Of a DNA stretch of 64,000 nt, positions 61,737 through 64,000 are shown one piece after another (position 1 is the first letter of the stretch; the number at the start of each line of letters is the position of its first letter). The position numbers and the translations under genes were made by a program. The DNA is from Nocardiopsis sp. FIRDI 009 (lineage in GTDB: Bacteria; Actinomycetota; Actinomycetes; Streptosporangiales; Streptosporangiaceae), in the NCBI RefSeq assembly GCF_003386285.1, contig NZ_QPNC01000029.1, forward strand, positions 1-64,000. The letters run 5' to 3'. The notes under the pieces are model-generated. The model searched no databases. It was not told where the DNA came from and worked only from the letters and a program-made list of their open reading frames with translations.

Positions 61737-63053
61737 GTGTCAGCCCCCGATGACCAACCGTCGACCCCCGAGCACCGCGAACCCGACAGCGAGACGTCCA
61801 CCCCCTCCACCGAACCGGAGGGGCCCGCCGGAGACGCCGGGCCCCGGCCGCGCGGCGGCAGACGCCGGCGGCGTGCCCGCGTCATCCTCGTCACCGCCGC
61901 CGTCCTGGTCGTGGCGCTGGTGGTCACCCTGGTGGTGCCCGCCGGCCGGAGCGGCCTCCTCCAACTCTGGTGCCGGGCCACCGGTGGTGTCTGCCCCGCC
62001 GAGGAGCTGCCGCCGATCACCGAGGACGAGGAGGACGACTGGCGCGTCCGGATGGAGCCCCGCGAGGCCGCCCTGTGGGGGAACTACGTCGCGCTGGGCG
62101 ACTCCTACTCCTCGGGCGACGGCGCGGGCGACTACGACCCGGTCACCGCCGAGCCCGGCGGCTGCTGGCGTTCCGAGCACGCCTACCCCCGGGTCATCGC
62201 GGAGGAGTTCTCCTTCACCGGAGCGCTCGCCTTCTACGCGTGCAGCAGCCACAAGGGGGCGGACATGCTCGCCGAGATCGGCACACCGGAGTCGCAGATC
62301 GAACGGGTCACCGAGCACACGTCCCTGGTCACCCTCGGCATCGGCGGCAACGACCTGGGGTTCATCCCCGTCCTGCGCACCTGTATCGTGCGCATGCCGC
62401 TCCTGGAGAACGGGGTGTGCACCGCCCAGGAGGAGGAGATCCTCGAACGGATGGACCGGTTCGAGGAGACCCTGACCGAGATCCTGGGTGAGATCCGCGA
62501 CCGCGCCCCCGACGCCAGGATCCTCGTCCTCGGCTACCCGCGGCTGTTCCCGGAGGAACCGCCGGGCATGTACTACACGCTGACCACGAGTGACCAGATC
62601 TGGCTGAACTCGGTGGGAGAGCGGTTCAACGAACGCATCCGCGACGTCGTCTACCGCGTCGACGGCCAGATCTACGGCAGCCGGGACGTGGGCAGTGTCG
62701 AGTACGTCAACGTCTTCTCCGCGCTGGCGGGGTTCGAGGTCAGTGCCGAGGACGCGTGGCTGAACGGCATCGTCCTCGGCCGCCTCGGCGAGGGGATGCG
62801 GGTGGACCGGGCGAGCTTCCACCCCACCGCCCAGGGGCAGATGTCCATCGCCGAGCGTGTGCGCCGCCAGATCGAGGAGGGGCCCGAGCGGACGCTGTAC
62901 GTGGCCCGGGAGACCCTGGACAACGTCGACAAGGAGCTGCTCGCGTCCGAGCTCGGCGGACCCTTCGTCCGCCCCGGGACCTCGGCCTCCGAGGCTCCGT
63001 CCCCCGAGGGCGACGACGTCGGGGAGGAGACCGAGGCCCCGGCCGGGCGGTAG
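61737..63053 (+). CDS. Membrane-anchored SGNH/GDSL hydrolase
   Basis: A 438-residue protein: acidic Pro/Ser-rich cytoplasmic start, basic stretch GGRRRRRARV and a membrane helix near residues 49-68, then an external SGNH domain. Block I is VALGDSYSSGDGAGDY (catalytic Ser near 122), block III GIGGNDLGF near 202 and block V DRASFHPTAQGQ with Asp and His near 360. Cys residues in GGCWRSEH, FYACSSH and RTCIVR could form disulfides. Streptomyces secreted lipases have this architecture. The last 60 residues are acidic and low complexity. Substrate, ester lipid or glycan acyl group, unknown. Confidence 0.88.
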   Translation: MSAPDDQPSTPEHREPDSETSTPSTEPEGPAGDAGPRPRGGRRRRRARVILVTAAVLVVALVVTLVVPAGRSGLLQLWCRATGGVCPAEELPPITEDEEDDWRVRMEPREAALWGNYVALGDSYSSGDGAGDYDPVTAEPGGCWRSEHAYPRVIAEEFSFTGALAFYACSSHKGADMLAEIGTPESQIERVTEHTSLVTLGIGGNDLGFIPVLRTCIVRMPLLENGVCTAQEEEILERMDRFEETLTEILGEIRDRAPDARILVLGYPRLFPEEPPGMYYTLTTSDQIWLNSVGERFNERIRDVVYRVDGQIYGSRDVGSVEYVNVFSALAGFEVSAEDAWLNGIVLGRLGEGMRVDRASFHPTAQGQMSIAERVRRQIEEGPERTLYVARETLDNVDKELLASELGGPFVRPGTSASEAPSPEGDDVGEETEAPAGR

Positions 63054-63078
63054 GGCCCCTGTCCGGACCCGCTCGCCG

Positions 63079-64000
63079 CTACGCGCGTGCCTTGAGTTCG
63101 GCGAGCACCTCGCCGAACCGGTCCAGCCCCCAGTTGAGGTCCTCCTCGCTGATCACCAGCGGCGGGGACATCCGCACCGTCGAGCCGTGCGTGTCCTTGA
63201 CCAGGACACCGTGCTCGGCCAGGCGCTGGCACAACTCCCTGCCGGTGCCCAGCGCCGGGTCCACGTCCACCCCGGCCCACAGGCCGATGCTGCGGGCCGA
63301 GACCACGCCGTCGCCCACGAACTCCTTCAGCCTCCGGGCGAGCACCTCGCCCAGCCGCCGCGCGTTCTCCAGGTAGGGCCCCTCGGTCAGCATCGTGACC
63401 ACCGTGCGCCCCACGGCCCCGGCGAGCGGGTTGCCGCCGAACGTGCTCCCGTGCTGACCCGGCTGGATGACGCCGAGCACGTCCTCGTCGGCGACCATGG
63501 CCGACACCGGCAGGATGCCGCCGCCCAGCGCCTTGCCGAACAGGTAGGCGTCGGGCACCACACCGCTGTGCTCGCACGCCCGGATGGTCCCGGTCCGGCC
63601 CAGGCCCGCCTGCACCTCGTCGGCGATGAACAGCACGCGGTTGCGGTCACAGATCTCCCGGACGCGGGGCAGGTAGTCCTGCGGCGGGACGATCACGCCC
63701 GCCTCGCCCTGCACCGGTTCGATCAGCACCGCCGCGGTGGTCTCGTCGATCGCGTCCTCGATCGCCCGCGCGTCCCCGTAGGGCACCGACCGGAAGCCCG
63801 GGGTGTACGGTCCGAAGCCGGTCTTGGCCTCGGGGTCGGAGGAGAAGGAGATGATCGTGGTGGTGCGCCCGTGGAAGTTGGCGCCCGCCACGACGATGGT
63901 CGCCCGGTTCTCCGGTACGCCCTTGACCTCGTAGGCCCATTTGCGGGCCACCTTGATGCCGGTCTCCACCGCCTCGGCGCCGGTGTTCATCGGCAGGACC
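63079..64000 (-). CDS. rocD: Ornithine aminotransferase, 5' end outside window
   Basis: C-terminal 307 residues of a class-III PLP aminotransferase. VLPMNTGAEAVETGIK at the window edge is the ornithine-aminotransferase hallmark, followed by NFHGRTTTIISFSSDP, LFIADEVQAGLGRTG and the PLP lysine in YLFGKALGGGILPVSA. It converts ornithine to glutamate semialdehyde. About 100 N-terminal residues lie beyond base 64000. Acetylornithine aminotransferase is the main alternative but lacks the VLPMNTGAEAVE form. Its stop is 25 bases from the SGNH stop. Confidence 0.88.
   Translation of the reverse strand, partial: VLPMNTGAEAVETGIKVARKWAYEVKGVPENRATIVVAGANFHGRTTTIISFSSDPEAKTGFGPYTPGFRSVPYGDARAIEDAIDETTAAVLIEPVQGEAGVIVPPQDYLPRVREICDRNRVLFIADEVQAGLGRTGTIRACEHSGVVPDAYLFGKALGGGILPVSAMVADEDVLGVIQPGQHGSTFGGNPLAGAVGRTVVTMLTEGPYLENARRLGEVLARRLKEFVGDGVVSARSIGLWAGVDVDPALGTGRELCQRLAEHGVLVKDTHGSTVRMSPPLVISEEDLNWGLDRFGEVLAELKARA

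Overview
The window is very GC-rich, densely coded actinobacterial chromosome. Ergothioneine genes, a ClgR-type regulator beside pgsA and cinA, RNase J linked to dapA, menaquinone synthesis and many GTG starts all fit a filamentous actinomycete. Nocardiopsis or a close relative is my best guess, from overall gene style rather than a marker gene. I call 53 genes, no rRNA or tRNA and no CRISPR. The only hint of a mobile element is at the extreme left edge.

Layout. 1-1330: a Ser/Thr kinase lacking its N-lobe, apparently cut by the end of an insertion element. 1379-7756: a divergent ROK regulator and an ABC sugar operon with a GH3 hexosaminidase, sharing a palindrome like the chitosan-uptake (csn) operator of Streptomyces. 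8010-18636: an Rrf2 regulator facing the housekeeping block dapA, rnj, ftsK, rodZ-like, rimO, pgsA, cinA, clgR. 18984-23221: a YvlD-type membrane protein, GNAT, menA, NUDIX, dapB and a VIT/CCC1 protein. 23226-27658: egtABCD, the ergothioneine pathway without egtE. 27868-34885: dppABCDF peptide transporter followed closely by an arylamine N-acetyltransferase. 35122-41251: YdjM-type protein, O-methyltransferase, sbcD-sbcC, small membrane protein. 41379-43502: CopD-CtaG fusion.

43873-48335 is the most unusual stretch. Alanine dehydrogenase sits between a dihydroorotase-like protein that has lost its HxH metal ligands and catalytic Asp, and an OSBS/N-acylamino-acid-racemase-like protein that has lost both catalytic lysines and one metal ligand. 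Both look intact and conserved in fold, so they are candidate pseudoenzymes. A MaoC-type hydratase follows.

48408-53214 holds two family-2 glycosyltransferases and a membrane-anchored methyltransferase, probably a surface-glycan module, next to a 950-base gap without a convincing gene. 54166-57748: Fe/Mn superoxide dismutase, a MocR regulator divergent from a small monooxygenase-like protein, and a methyltransferase. 58023-61688: biotin genes bioD, bioA and divergent bioF. 61737-64000: an anchored SGNH hydrolase and a truncated ornithine aminotransferase.

Strong perfect inverted repeats separate most convergent units. At least six genes have a TANNNT -10 element 6-8 bases before the start codon and no Shine-Dalgarno sequence, the pattern of leaderless transcription.
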